Positions 36,018-47,600 of a stretch of DNA of 64,000 bases are shown piece after piece. A model generated the notes under the pieces. The model was not told where the DNA came from. It saw only the letters and a list, made by a program, of their open reading frames with translations, and did not search any database. The DNA comes from Plantago major (lineage: Eukaryota; Streptophyta; Magnoliopsida; Lamiales; Plantaginaceae): assembly GCA_026545765.1 (NCBI GenBank), contig CM048839.1:88426414-88490413 (forward strand), read 5' to 3'. A program made the translations under genes and the position numbers. Position 1 is the stretch's first letter, and every line of letters starts with the position of its first letter.

Positions 36018-36974
36018 CTGTAGTAATTTGCTGTGTATTTAACAAATGGATGCAAAAATACCGTACGTTTTCAGAATCTGCGAATCTCACTCACCTTAAA
36101 TGAAGCATTGTGATTCTCTGATGACTGTATGCACTTTGTCCTCATTTTATCTGTTACCTGAATCATGGATGTGATGATGTGCATATGTTTTGTACAAATC
36201 TCAGACAAGTGGATGAAGATAGTCGTGAGAGCAGAAATGAAACTTACCCAGTGTGGAAGTTATTATTCTCTACTCCCTTGGAAGTATGAGAAAACATACT
36301 ATAAATGGAAGGCTTGTCGGCATCTTAGGGCACCAATGTCCTATTTCCAATGATAGTGGTCTTTAACTTAAGTCTTAACTAATGGTTGGTCAAACTATAG
36401 AAGCAAAAATAGTTCGTGGTGGGTTTCAAAAAAGACCTAAATATATCTATGCTTTCTATTTCTAGGGGATTACTTCTCAGGCCTAGATAGATGGTGTATG
36501 CTTTCTGTTTCTGTGAAGTACTTCGAGTTACTTTTCGACTTCCAGAAAAATTACACCATTGATCACTCAAGTGTTTGACACACTCCCCTAATTTACTCAT
36601 CCTTCATTACGCATTATAAATCTGGTTTAAATATTCTCATGCTTATGTGGAAGAGTTCTTCCTTTTCATATTCATGTTCTGGACTATTTTTATTTCACAA
36701 GGTTCTAATTAGGTATCTTGTTTGTAACCACAGTTGAATGAATTTCCCTGTAGCTCAGGCCAACAATAACTGGTTCTGGGTGTTGATTTACTAATTTTAT
36801 GTTTGTATATACATTTACAAACTTCTTTTCTATTTTTTTCTCTTCAATGTCCGATACCCACGACAATTCTAGAGGGCGATATTTTTTATATTCACAAGAT
36901 TCAAACCTGAAACATTGCTTACGTGAACTGAAGTAATTTTTCGCTCGAGTCAACAACTGTTGATTTTCTAATTG
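36018..36974. other. Upstream region of the VAN3-binding-like gene
   Basis: Promoter-side sequence for the minus-strand gene. No further gene or repeat was recognised. Confidence 0.4.
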
Positions 36975-36977
36975 TTA

Positions 36978-37445
36978 GACCACTCCCAATGGGTCGTCGC
37001 GACGACCGTGAATAGTTGCGGTCGTGAGCGACGGCTGATTTAACGACCACTGCAAAAAAAAACTGTCCAAACGACCGTGAATAGTGTTTTTTATTATTTT
37101 TTTTTCATATTTTTTTTAGCTTGCTTCACATATTATAAGAGTGTTTAGAAGTTGAAATTACTCAAATTGAATTCTTAAAACTCGTTTTATAATTTATTGA
37201 GATTGAAATCAGAATGAAAAAAATGAGAAAAAAACAGAACAAATCTAGTACAAGATATGGATAATGAATTTGGCATTTTTTATTTAATATTACTTTATAA
37301 ATTAATTTAAAAAAATTAAAAAAAATTTTAAAAAAAGGTGGGGCCCAGCCGGCCAGGATGGCCGAGGCCCCAAATTCAGCCTTGCCAGCCGTGCCTCACG
37401 GCCGGCCGTGGTGCTTCAACACGAACACTCCCATTGGGAGTGGTC
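36978..37445. mobile_element. Harbinger/Tourist-type MITE, 468 bp
   Basis: The left end GACCACTCCCAATGGG and right end CCCATTGGGAGTGGTC are a perfect 16-bp inverted repeat. They are bracketed by the 3-bp duplication tta (36975-36977 and 37446-37448), the hallmark of PIF/Harbinger insertion. The interior has GC-rich ends and an A/T-rich core with no coding capacity. It lies about 1 kb upstream of the VAN3-binding-like start codon. Confidence 0.9.
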
Positions 37446-37448
37446 TTA

Positions 37449-38841
37449 ATTAACAAAATTTTGATGTTCGATTTTCTTGATTTCTTGGTTGATTGTTTGA
37501 AGTCAATCTATCAAATGTTTAAAACTGGAACATTTATGAGCAATATAGTATCATAATTGTAGATGCCACAAATTACTGTACGATATAGTGACTCGTGCTA
37601 CTTGATATAAATGTAGTTAAAAAACATTAAAACACTTTGAGATACAACATTACCAAAAGGAGATAGATAAGATCCCGAAATACTTAGTCCATCATTTTGG
37701 TGATGAATATAGTCTAAGGAGCAAATTGCATCAGAAACTTGTGTTTTTGTCTTTTTGATTGCTTGGAAAGTTGTTTCGAGATCACAGATTCCTACGAAGA
37801 TAGGGTGGAGGACCAGCATCTAGATTGAGGATCCTTTCCAACAATTCAAGTGTTCCTGTTATCCCGTCCAATCCTCTTTACTTTACATGCATCCTTAAAC
37901 CCAACTTGTTTCTTTTTACACCATGTTGTGCTGATTGGATACCTTCACGTGATTCACACCTGGGTTGCTATGTTTTCATTGGAAGCCAAAGTCTATGTGG
38001 CGTTCTTGTCACCAGTCCGAAATTAATCCACACAACCGTGAAGAGAAAATGTGCGGAGTCGAGATACTTACATACGCAGGTCGAACAATCGTAGACTAGT
38101 TATATTAACTTGGTACGTAGAAAAAGAAAAGAGCAACTCTCGTATATTTCTTGTAGGAAAAATTACTTCACATTAGTGCGAATGCACCAACCACTAGAGT
38201 GTAGTGTAGTGATGTGGTCTGAGAAAATCGGTCTTTCATGATAGTTTAGTTTCACATTGCCCTTCTAGTGTATGCCTTATCCTCAACTAGTTACAGTTAG
38301 GTTTCTCCTCAACTAGATGACAACAGGGTTGCATTATCTTGTACCTCATCAAAAGACATAATTTATGCCATTGGCTTCACATTGAAGAAATATGTTGCCC
38401 TCACAAAGGGTTTCTGCTATAACGTACACTCGAATTTATGATATTCGAAGTATATTTATAATTTTCCTACTATCTATCTGGAAATGTACGAATCATTGAG
38501 AGATTATATTCCACCTGCGAACGAGGTCAATATCATATTAAGCAACCTGAAGCTAGCAACATGCAGCACAAATCTGTTAGTACTACAAGAACAGCCAGCA
38601 AAAGAATAGTAAACCCAACAATGACTACAGACACGACGTCATGATGATGACGGTGCAAAAACTGCTAAAGAACATCAGTTCTGGAGTTTGTTTTTCATGT
38701 GCATCATTGCTCAGTGCAACCGAGCCATACAGAAACACTTACACGAACCAGTTTCCATGCTTCAGAGATGTAACTAGAACACAGAACTGATGAAGACTCC
38801 AGAAACAGGTCTTTGGGAGAAACTGTTGTGCTAGCAGCATC
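37449..38841. other. Intergenic, no feature recognised
   Basis: Mixed AT-rich sequence between a MITE and the 3' end of the next minus-strand gene. The last part is probably that gene's 3' UTR. Confidence 0.4.
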
Positions 38842-41800
38842 TTACTTTCCCCATCTTGAGAGGATAAGCAACCCAATGATGGTCAAACATGAACCAGCAA
38901 TTATTCCTGCCACAAGTGCAAATGCATACACGAGACTAGGGAAGTTAAAATACTTTTGTATTCTTCTCAAGCCACTGTCAATCATAGGCGCCAAAGCAGC
39001 TGCTCCAGCCACGCGGAATGGTCTCGTTACATTGTTCCCAGTCCACATAAGAATTACTATCTACACAAGTTCAGGCACATGTAAGAAGCAGACTGTTTTA
39101 GGTTGACAACTAGCTAGACATGTTATAGATTGCTACTCATCTCTTTAGATAAACCAGCTGTCTTTGATAGTTGAGGGATCATCTTGATTCAAGAATGTTA
39201 AACTTCGCTGGTGTATCAAAGCAATATGCATGCATATCACAATTATATGTCTGGATGTGGATTGTACACATAGATTTTACCTAATTTCAACCCAAATGAG
39301 GCAAATAACCAAGATTAGGAGTTAACATTCAGACAATGAAAGCTGATGATTGTTAGTTTCTACACTATTTGCCAAATTCTGGTATGTTTGAGATGTGATG
39401 TAACATGCAAAATAATGGCACCACAAATTATCATTTTCTCCACACACACACACACACACACACATTATCGCTATATCAGTTTGCAATGTAGTCTAAGAAG
39501 CTGTCATATTTTGACCTACTTCATATACGGAGATTCTGGTTCAATGTGGGGTTGCTAATCCCAGGTGTGTAATGAAAACAATAAAGAATCAAATCTGCAT
39601 ATTAATTATCTACATCTCTAATATAAAAAAGAATGATGGATTATCACATAAGCTAGATGACAAATGTGCACCAATGGAGGATATAACCTTATTTTGAAGT
39701 GGAAATAGAGAATAAATTGCCTAAACACTGAATACGAAAAAAACATGGTACATAAAAAATTGAGGCAAACAGTTTATTCTCCTATACTACAAACACAGAA
39801 GAAATTGTACTGTAAATCAGAATGACACTAAGAACTCAGGTATCCTTGCAGAAAAGATCAATGAAGTGAAACCAAATTTGAAGCACAACTCCAGCAATAC
39901 ATAGCATGCATGTATTGCGATCATCTCATAGTATTCTAGAAACTGAAAGTCGAAAATAGTCTTATATAGAGTGATTACTTATTAAGACAATAATTGGCCA
40001 AAAATTCAGGCGTTAGATACTCAATCAACCTAAGTTTCTATAAGAAGAAACCAATCCTTTAATATTGACAGAATGAAAATATTATTTAACTTATTTGTAA
40101 CTGTAAGCTTATTATCCCTTTATACAGGTACAGATAGCCACTGTAAACAGAATGAGAGCCATTGCATAAACCTTTTGTGAATTGCAACGGCTTTGTACGT
40201 ACTATCTAAAGATATACATATATAGTAAGCACAACAGCCCTGCAATTCTGTATAGTAATTCAATTTTACATGACAAGTCTAAGCATAAATATGTTGATTG
40301 CATTTTGCAAGAGAAAAGATCAAACAGGTCATTTTGCAAGAGAAAAGATCAAACATTCCAGCAGAACATAATAATGCAGACATGTGCACCAAGCCTTTGG
40401 TTCCTTGAGTGGTCTATCACAGAACATGTCAGTTTCCGTCTATAGAATGTTTCAACATTTAGCAACACTCCAAATATAGAATGTTGTTTGCTAGCTTCCA
40501 CACGTTGATGAGAGCAGTTAATAGCTTTTACAGTAGCTATCAATCTCTGCCTATAGGGCTAAGCGTACACTTACAAGTTGTGTTCTAACTTGTACATTTC
40601 ATACTTTCTGGGGATAGATTGAGTTGTGTTCAATCTTTCCTCTTTGATAATGTCAATCCACTTCCAATTCATCTTCCTCTATAAGAGCTGCAGCATATTA
40701 GATCTTTTCAGTTGTTTCTGCATTGGAGAAGATGACTCTGTCCTGACTGGATAGTGCTGGTGTACATTCGGAATCTATCCCGACTAAATGATGCTAGTAT
40801 GCCTTCGATCGTTTCAATCTTGCCGGGATCAATGCAACTAAACCATGAAGAAATGACTTCCTTTTGTTTCATGACAACCTTGAATACCCAAAAATTTTCA
40901 CGAAAACTCCTTATGTGGGAGAAAGTTTTCCAAAGATGTTACAATGTCCAATTTCTTTGATTTGCAGCGGATGTTACAAATGTATGAGAGGTGTTCTCTC
41001 TTAGCGCCCCTTCTGAATAGAGAAGGAAGACACTTGTATATGTTTTTAAAATTATCCTGCATGTTCCCAGGATACTTGAACATAATTTTTTCATAAAACA
41101 CAAATTTACGTGTTTAAGGTTAACATGCTGAGAAGGATGGTGAACGTTGGTGAGACTAAAAGGTTTTGTGTCATTTTCCCTAATTTGTCGCTGGTGATTT
41201 CCTCCACATATGGTCAGACTTCAGAGACACAAATTCGGATTTCCAACACACGCCGCGAAAAGGACACTTCAGGCATGAACACAAGACTGGAGTTGTGTTC
41301 TTGACAGCAAAAGGTAAACCATGAGTTGAGCCCTAAGAGTCTGGAGCTTTAGTAAACCGTAATTACAGTACAGTTGGGCAACTGATTTAGCAGAAGCCGT
41401 ATTGCACGTTATTCACAATACTAATATAGTGCCCAGAGCGTGCCTTATCTACAAACACATTAACAATTAAGCTGTCTGTACGCCAGTTATATAGGCATGC
41501 ACTAATCTATGTGCGGGAGCACGCTCGACTGCAGTACCAATAGCTACAAGTCACTGCATCATACGCATCAAGCAGTTAATTTCTTCCAACCTAAGAGGAT
41601 CATCATCACCATATTCGTTCCCTGTAGTTCCTTTAGAGTGGCTCCCGCAACGAGCGGGATAAGAGAGGTAGCACTTCCCCTGTAATAATAGAGAGGTTGT
41701 TTCCAATTGCCCCATAACCAAAAACGGGACTACCATCTTCCACTTGATGAAATGAGGCAAACAAGGGTTTATATACGGCCCACAGTGCAGTTTTGACCAC

Positions 41801-42675
41801 TAAACACCACTCGAAAGCGTTTTGTATTGTCTCTAAGTCTAGAAAATCATACACAAGGCCACAGCGGGAGGCCATCTGATGAGTTAGCTACAAGACTACC
41901 ACAACCATAGAAACTGTAGCATTTTAGATCTTTTGAGTTGTTTTTATACTTGTGTCATCATATTTGAAGAAAGAAAAAGAATCTATCTTGCTGAACATTA
42001 AGACTAATTTGTGAAAACTTATCCAATTTATAGAGATGCAAACTTCACCAAATAAATAAAGTGGAAGGAAAATCAAGTGTTACCCCTATGAGAGCTTGAA
42101 GATTAGCAGCAGGATTATTGCCAGTGCTTTTCTCGTAGCCAAGAAACGCAAGCACAAAGAAACTAGTGTAAGTGATACCATCAAATATTCCATATGCAAG
42201 AACAGCCGCAAGCCCCAATTTTGCTAGCTTTGAGCTCATTTCCACTGAACTTTCCTATGTAAACCCACACGATGAAAACAGAACATTAATTTAACATGGA
42301 TAACTTATACACCAATTCTCCAATATAGCAAAAAAAAAAACCTTCCATTTCTGCCAAAATCCTTTCTTTTCTTGATTCTGTAAAAGCAGAAAGAGGATTA
42401 ATGTATGAAACAAACAGAAATTGAGAAAGTATAAATGCTGATAAGTAACTGACATTACTCAATTCTTGATGATTCTGGTGAGGGAAAGAATCTCCTGAAC
42501 TTGCGGATAAACAGCTTACGGAATGGGTAGAAGAATATCGGCCTTGCCATGGATTTACAGGTGAACCAAAAGTGAAGATGGAGTCTTTGAAGTGCAGATT
42601 TTTGCAGTGGAACTTTGTTGATGGTGAACTAGTAGTACACAGGGGATGGAAATAATATGCAACACCTATCATCAT
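38842..42675 (-). CDS. Small predicted plastid membrane protein, function unknown
   Basis: Four exons on the minus strand (42675-42454, 42377-42342, 42254-42084, 39060-38842), all phase 0 with GT-AG borders, encode 215 residues. Residues 1-70 are S/T/H-rich with few acids and look like a transit peptide. Residues about 95-125 (LAKLGLAAVLAYGIFDGITYTSFF, split here as LAKLGLAAVLAYG and IFDGITYTSFF) form a first hydrophobic segment. The last exon has a conserved-looking motif, MWTGNNVTRPFRVAGAAALAP, given as MWTGNNVTRPFR then VAGAAALAP, followed by an amphipathic helix and a C-terminal membrane segment (AGSCLTIIGLLILSRWGK). The spacing of a hydrophobic segment and an (N)xxTxPxRxxxxxxLAP block recalls DUF1279/FAM210 proteins, but this is only a suggestion. 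Either of two adjacent ATGs could start it. Intron 3 is 3.0 kb. Confidence 0.8.
39061..42083 (-). other. Long intron 3 of the unknown membrane-protein gene
   Basis: 3023 bp, with a (CA)n microsatellite at about 39441-39464. A minus-strand open stretch (41633-41875) has no recognisable family and no splice partners. Nothing else was identified. Confidence 0.65.
39441..39464 (+). repeat. (CA)n microsatellite
   Basis: About twelve uninterrupted CA units. Confidence 0.9.
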
Positions 42676-43460
42676 CAGCTATGAGCATTGTACTTGCTTT
42701 CCCCTTTGTATATACCCTTAAAACTCAAATTGCAGTGTAGTTTTTATGATATATAAAATATAATTTATATAGATAAAGTAATAAGTGTATGGTAAAAAGT
42801 AATAAATATAATTGATAATGTATGAAAGAGAGTGATTAAATAATAAATATTAATAATCGAATAGTGGGGTTTCCATAAAAAAAATGAAAAGAACGTGCAA
42901 AATGAAAAAATGAAAAGTTTTTAATGAAATTGATAGAGTATTTACATTTTGCACTACCCCTTTAATGTAACATGTTGTTTTCTTTGTATCTAGTACATAT
43001 ATATATGGTATATTATTGGTAAAATTACAATTTTTTTCATATGTTTGACTTAACGATAATAAAAAATTCTTTTGATTTAGCGAAAAACAAATTTTCAGAT
43101 TTTTGCGCCCTAGGCTATTTGTGATTCTGGCTCCGCCCCTCGCAGATTATGGTTCCTATTGTAGAACTATAATCGGCCCCCTTTCAATGCTTAATTTTAT
43201 TTGCTCTTAAAAAAAAAGAAAAAAACAAGTTCATACAGAATCTTTTTGTAATTGAATTTTTTGATTGAAAAAAATTTAATTATTTTCAACTTGGTATTGA
43301 ACGTACTGATAACTAGTCTATTCATTTTATGCCAATGTTATTAGGCAACAGGTGGGGGGTAGGAAACTAGGAACTAGGAAGTAACCTTACCTTTTTTACA
43401 ATCCTAATTGCAACAAGCACAGTTACCTACATGTAACAGCGATATACATATTATATCGAA
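42676..43460. other. AT-rich intergenic with a possible hAT MITE end
   Basis: At 43121-43140 the sequence gattctggctccgcccct is the reverse complement of the common plant hAT-type end AGGGGCGGAGCCAGAATC. No second end or duplication was found. The remainder is featureless. Confidence 0.35.
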
Positions 43461-43461
43461 T

Positions 43462-44471
43462 GAGAAAATTTTTGTTTACATAAAAACCTTGGCCGTTTTT
43501 GGAGGTTACACACAAACCTTTTTTTTTTCCACCTGACACCAAAACGTTGGTCAACGTGTGCAGTCAACCCACTCGACGCCGTTAGTTATGTCCGTCAAAA
43601 GGCGTGTAATTCACGCACCCGATGAGGGCAAAAGGGAAATTTTGCAAAGGGAACCAATTTTCCTCCCTTTTGTTGTCGATTTTCCCTAAAAAAAAAAAAA
43701 GTCCCCTTTATAAAATCATCCCCAATTCTCTAAACCCTAAAACGGCAATTCAACATTCTCAACAAGTTATGGCAGTGTTCTTTCTTCCCGAAAATGTCGG
43801 GCGTTGATCCGAGACCAACGATTTGTCGGTATGGGTTAATTAGTGATCGAATCACATCGTGGACAGACATTAATCTCGGCAGAAGGTTTGAGAGGTGTCC
43901 GAATTTTGGAGTAAGTAGTAGTGTTAATTTTCAGTTCAATTCGTTAATTTCCAGTGGAGTTTGTTGATTTTGGTGTAAGTAGTGTAAACAAAAATCAACA
44001 AACTCCACTGAAAATTAACGAATTGAACTGAAAATTAACACTACTACTTACTCCAAAATTATTCGATCACTAATTAACCCACACCGACAAATCGTTGGTC
44101 TCGGATCAACACCCGACATTTTCGAGAAGAAAGAACACTGCGAGAACTTGTTGAGAATGTTGAATTGCCGTTTTAGGGTTTAGGGTTAGAGAATTGGGGA
44201 TGATTTTATAAATGAGGCTTTTTTTTGGGGGGGGGGGGGGGGGGGAAACGGCAAAAAAAGGGAGGAAAATTGGTTCCCTTTGCAAAATTACCCTTTTGCC
44301 CTCACCGAGCGCGTGAATTACACGCCTTTTGACGGACAGAACTAACGGCGTCTAGTCGAGTGGGTTGACTGCACACGTTGACCAACATTTTTGTGTTGGG
44401 TGTGAAAAAAAAAGGTTTGCATGTAACCTCAAAAAACGGCCAAAGGTTTGTGTGTAAACAAAAATTTTCTC
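43462..44471. mobile_element. 1-kb foldback element with captured start of a GRF zinc-finger gene
   Basis: Almost the whole length is one inverted repeat of about 480-bp arms around a centre near 43967. The outer ends are GAGAAAATTTTTG and its inverse. Arm identity is about 90 percent by eye, with one arm lacking about 50 bp. Flanks tatcgaat / tatccaaa may be a degraded 8-9 bp target duplication (Mutator-like), not certain. Both arms hold a TATAAAA-like motif, a leader and an ATG exon coding for a GRF-type zinc finger ending in GTAAGT (next entry). A G homopolymer interrupts the right arm near 44227-44247. Confidence 0.8.
43794..43910 (+). pseudogene. Captured first exon of a GRF zinc-finger gene (left arm)
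   Basis: 39 codons starting MSGVDPRPTICRYGLISD and continuing through TSWTDINLGRRFERCPNFG, then a GTAAGT donor. Plant GRF zinc fingers follow C-x-C-G...TSWT..NPGRRF..CPN, so the match is clear. In the left arm the second cysteine position reads Tyr. In the inverted copy of the right arm (about 44055-44130) it reads Cys, but the second half (TSWT to CPN) is missing. Neither copy can make a whole domain. The exon came with its own upstream leader, so a gene start was taken, not just an exon. Confidence 0.75.
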
Positions 44472-44675
44472 TATCCAAAATCATGGGTCATGGCTCTTTT
44501 AAGCATTACAACATGTTTATCTATCGCGCGATAATTATTCACAAATCTTTGTACAGGGTTTGGTAGATCTAGGTGGTACCACTGGTTACCCCTCACTGTA
44601 ACACTGGATCCACGATGAACATTGAGGGGTGCTATGCTACACCAGGGTCTAATTTTCCATGCACAGAATCCAAGT

Positions 44676-47600
44676 TCAAGACTCCAGTCTCTGCCTAGGA
44701 AAACCAACACTTGTAAATTTCCGGTTACTGAATCTGGCAGTGTTAGACCTATTCATAACCTCATCCTTCTTCAACTTGGCTAGCTTCTCTTTCCTACCTT
44801 GTATATCTGCCTCAATAACTTTATCTCTCCTCTCATCCGACAGCAATGCGAGCCTCGCAAACTTCCTCGGTGACACATGACCAAGCCTCTCGCGTATATC
44901 ATTGAAAGCAGGAACAAGGCCCCGTCTAATGTAGCATCCTTCTACGAGTTCCATGGAGTTGGTCTTTGGAAGAACTGGACTATTTTTCAATTCAAGGTCC
45001 AGGCAGAATGGAGAGTCTTTCAGCCACAACCTCAAGGAATGTGCCTGTGCAATTAGGAGCCCGTCTCTGGTTTTACAGGGTAAAAATGGAGAACCCATTT
45101 CCCATAGGTATGCTTTTAATGTGCTGTTCAGAGAAACACTATTGTACTCTGCAGCACCTGTAATTAGCACTACAGATTTTGGAGATGCAGGGGAACCTTC
45201 CAATGATGCATCCTGCAGAAACCATTATAAGGCATTTTATTGGAAGCTGGAAACGCTTTGTCTATCCGCCAAATTAAGAACAGAGAATTATAACCACCAT
45301 ATTTAGATGTAATTACTTGATGACACAAGTTAGAAGAACAACTTTCTAAGCAGGGGCGGACCTAGGATTTCAACCTCGGGGGACGAAATTACATATATGA
45401 GGTTTTTCCTAGGGTTAGGGGGGCGAAATCCAAAATTTTCGAAAATATTACCTATAAAATTTTTTTTCCAAAATTTGGAAACCCCCCCCCCCCCCCAGGT
45501 CCGCTCCTGTCTCTAAGTAGAGCATTTGATAGAAATGTAAGCGTAGGATATACATTAAAATTGAATAAATTAAAAAAGAACACTAAAACACCTGGAATGA
45601 TACAATGCATCTTCAAGATTTTAATGTATATTCCTCAGTTTGTCTAACTAAGTTTCTTCTTGGGTGAGTTAGCAGGAACTAGATGGAGGCATCCGGATGA
45701 TAAAAATATAACTGTTGTGGTTTATCAAATAGGGATATAAGAAGTAGCGAGTAACAAAATCATGTCTAATAAACATTATGGATCTCACTCTTATTAGGTT
45801 CAGAAGCGGAAGGTTGAAGTCTTAAAGAGCCCAACACTAAGAGTCTAAGATGGTTTTTAAAATCAAAACTTCAAAACATGCATCTTTTTTTTTTTTTTTT
45901 TTTTTTTTTTGCGACGTCTTCAAGACATACATCTGAACACATGGAAACAGCAAAAAATGCACATTTCAGGCTATGGTGAAGAGTGAAGACATCAAGTTCT
46001 CATTGCTTCAAAGTAATCTCTCCTCACACATGCACAGAAGAAAGATATTGCATGTTGCTTCAAACTCAGGAGCACCAAAGTCCGAAACCAGAAAAGTATT
46101 ATGCAGCTAGCATATTTCCAATATTTTAACATCAATAAGCTGATGTAAGAAAAGTAGAAAACTATACCTGCATGTGGTCAAGCCATAAGGTGAGTCCAAC
46201 TAGAGCAGCACCAGCAGATAACTTTCGAAAGTCGGCTCCCCAGTCCTTTTCAGCAACCCTGTAGAAGAAGTCACTTCAATCATAAGTAAAATTAAGGAGA
46301 AAAATGATGCAATTTCTTGGATCATTCACGAGTGAAAACTACTGAGTTGACATAATTTAAATGATTATCTTGTTGCTCAGAGATTTGCTTTCATTAATAC
46401 AATATGCATGAATGGAATATTTTGTTAAATAGCGCCCTGAAAGGGAAATGAAATTAAAGCTCTCCAATGACATGTGCAATCTTTTCCAACAGAGGCCGTC
46501 ATAACTAATTGGCCAAATAAAATTAATGAAGTATAACTCAGTTCTGTAGCAAGTATTTGTTTGCCGAGATATATCAATCAAGAAGCTGATAGTAGCTACC
46601 TGAATACATTTTGATTATAAATGTTTCTCTTGATTGCTAGTTGGAAAATCAATGTGGCAGTTGCCCTTTGTTCATAGGCCCACAGCATATCTTCCAAAGC
46701 ATTAACAAAGTTAAATGCTGCATTATCTTCTACCGGTTCCAGTTCCTTCAGATAGCTGTCTATCTCTGTCAACAGCATCATAGAATTCTCGGTCAAAAGC
46801 CTGTAATATATAATAATCAGAACAGGTATAGATAGAAGCTTTAGCATTCACACAAAAGAAATACTGTACAAGGTAAAGAGGAAATACCATAGTGGTATAT
46901 GAAAACCAGAATCTGCTATTGCATTTAATAGCATCATTGCTTCAGCGGTGCTATGGCACAGACTCGCAGCTCTGATAAAACACGTCCATATCCTGTGGTC
47001 TGGGTCCAAACCTTCTTGTTTCATCTCCATGAGTTTCTGAATGCCAACGTCATGATCACCATTTTTTAGATAGGCATCAATCACCGAACTATATGGTAAC
47101 GTACTGAGATCAAGATTAGTTGATTTTAAATTATTGAGCACTTTTTCAGCTTCCATTGGATGGCCTGAGCTGCCATAAGAAGTCATAAGCAGATGCATTG
47201 TAGCAATTGTGGGCTCGATTCCCGACCCTTTCATGCGTACCAACATGTTTTCTGCTTCAGAATGGTCACCCGAGTTTCGATACATTTTCATCATCAAGTG
47301 ATAAAAGGATCGGTTTAGCTTGTGTCCTTCGGAAATGAGGCCATTGAAAAGCTCTTCAGCCTGTTCTACCATCAGCTGCTTACAAAGTGCTGCAATAAGG
47401 CTTTTGTAGGTATCCATGCAAGGACTTAGACCAAGCTTCCTCATTTTACTAAGTAATGAAGAAGCTTCTTCAGGTCTACGATCTCTGCAATACATTAAGA
47501 TCAGCGTATTGTAAGTGTCTGCATCTGGTTGAAGGCCAGAATCTTGAATCTGTTGATACACTTGAGCGGTCTTCTTAAAATCCTCTATTTTTGTATACAT

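Noticed and set aside
41551-41875. Minus-strand open stretches inside the long intron of the unknown membrane-protein gene
   Set aside because: No family resemblance, no start context and no splice partners; probably chance.
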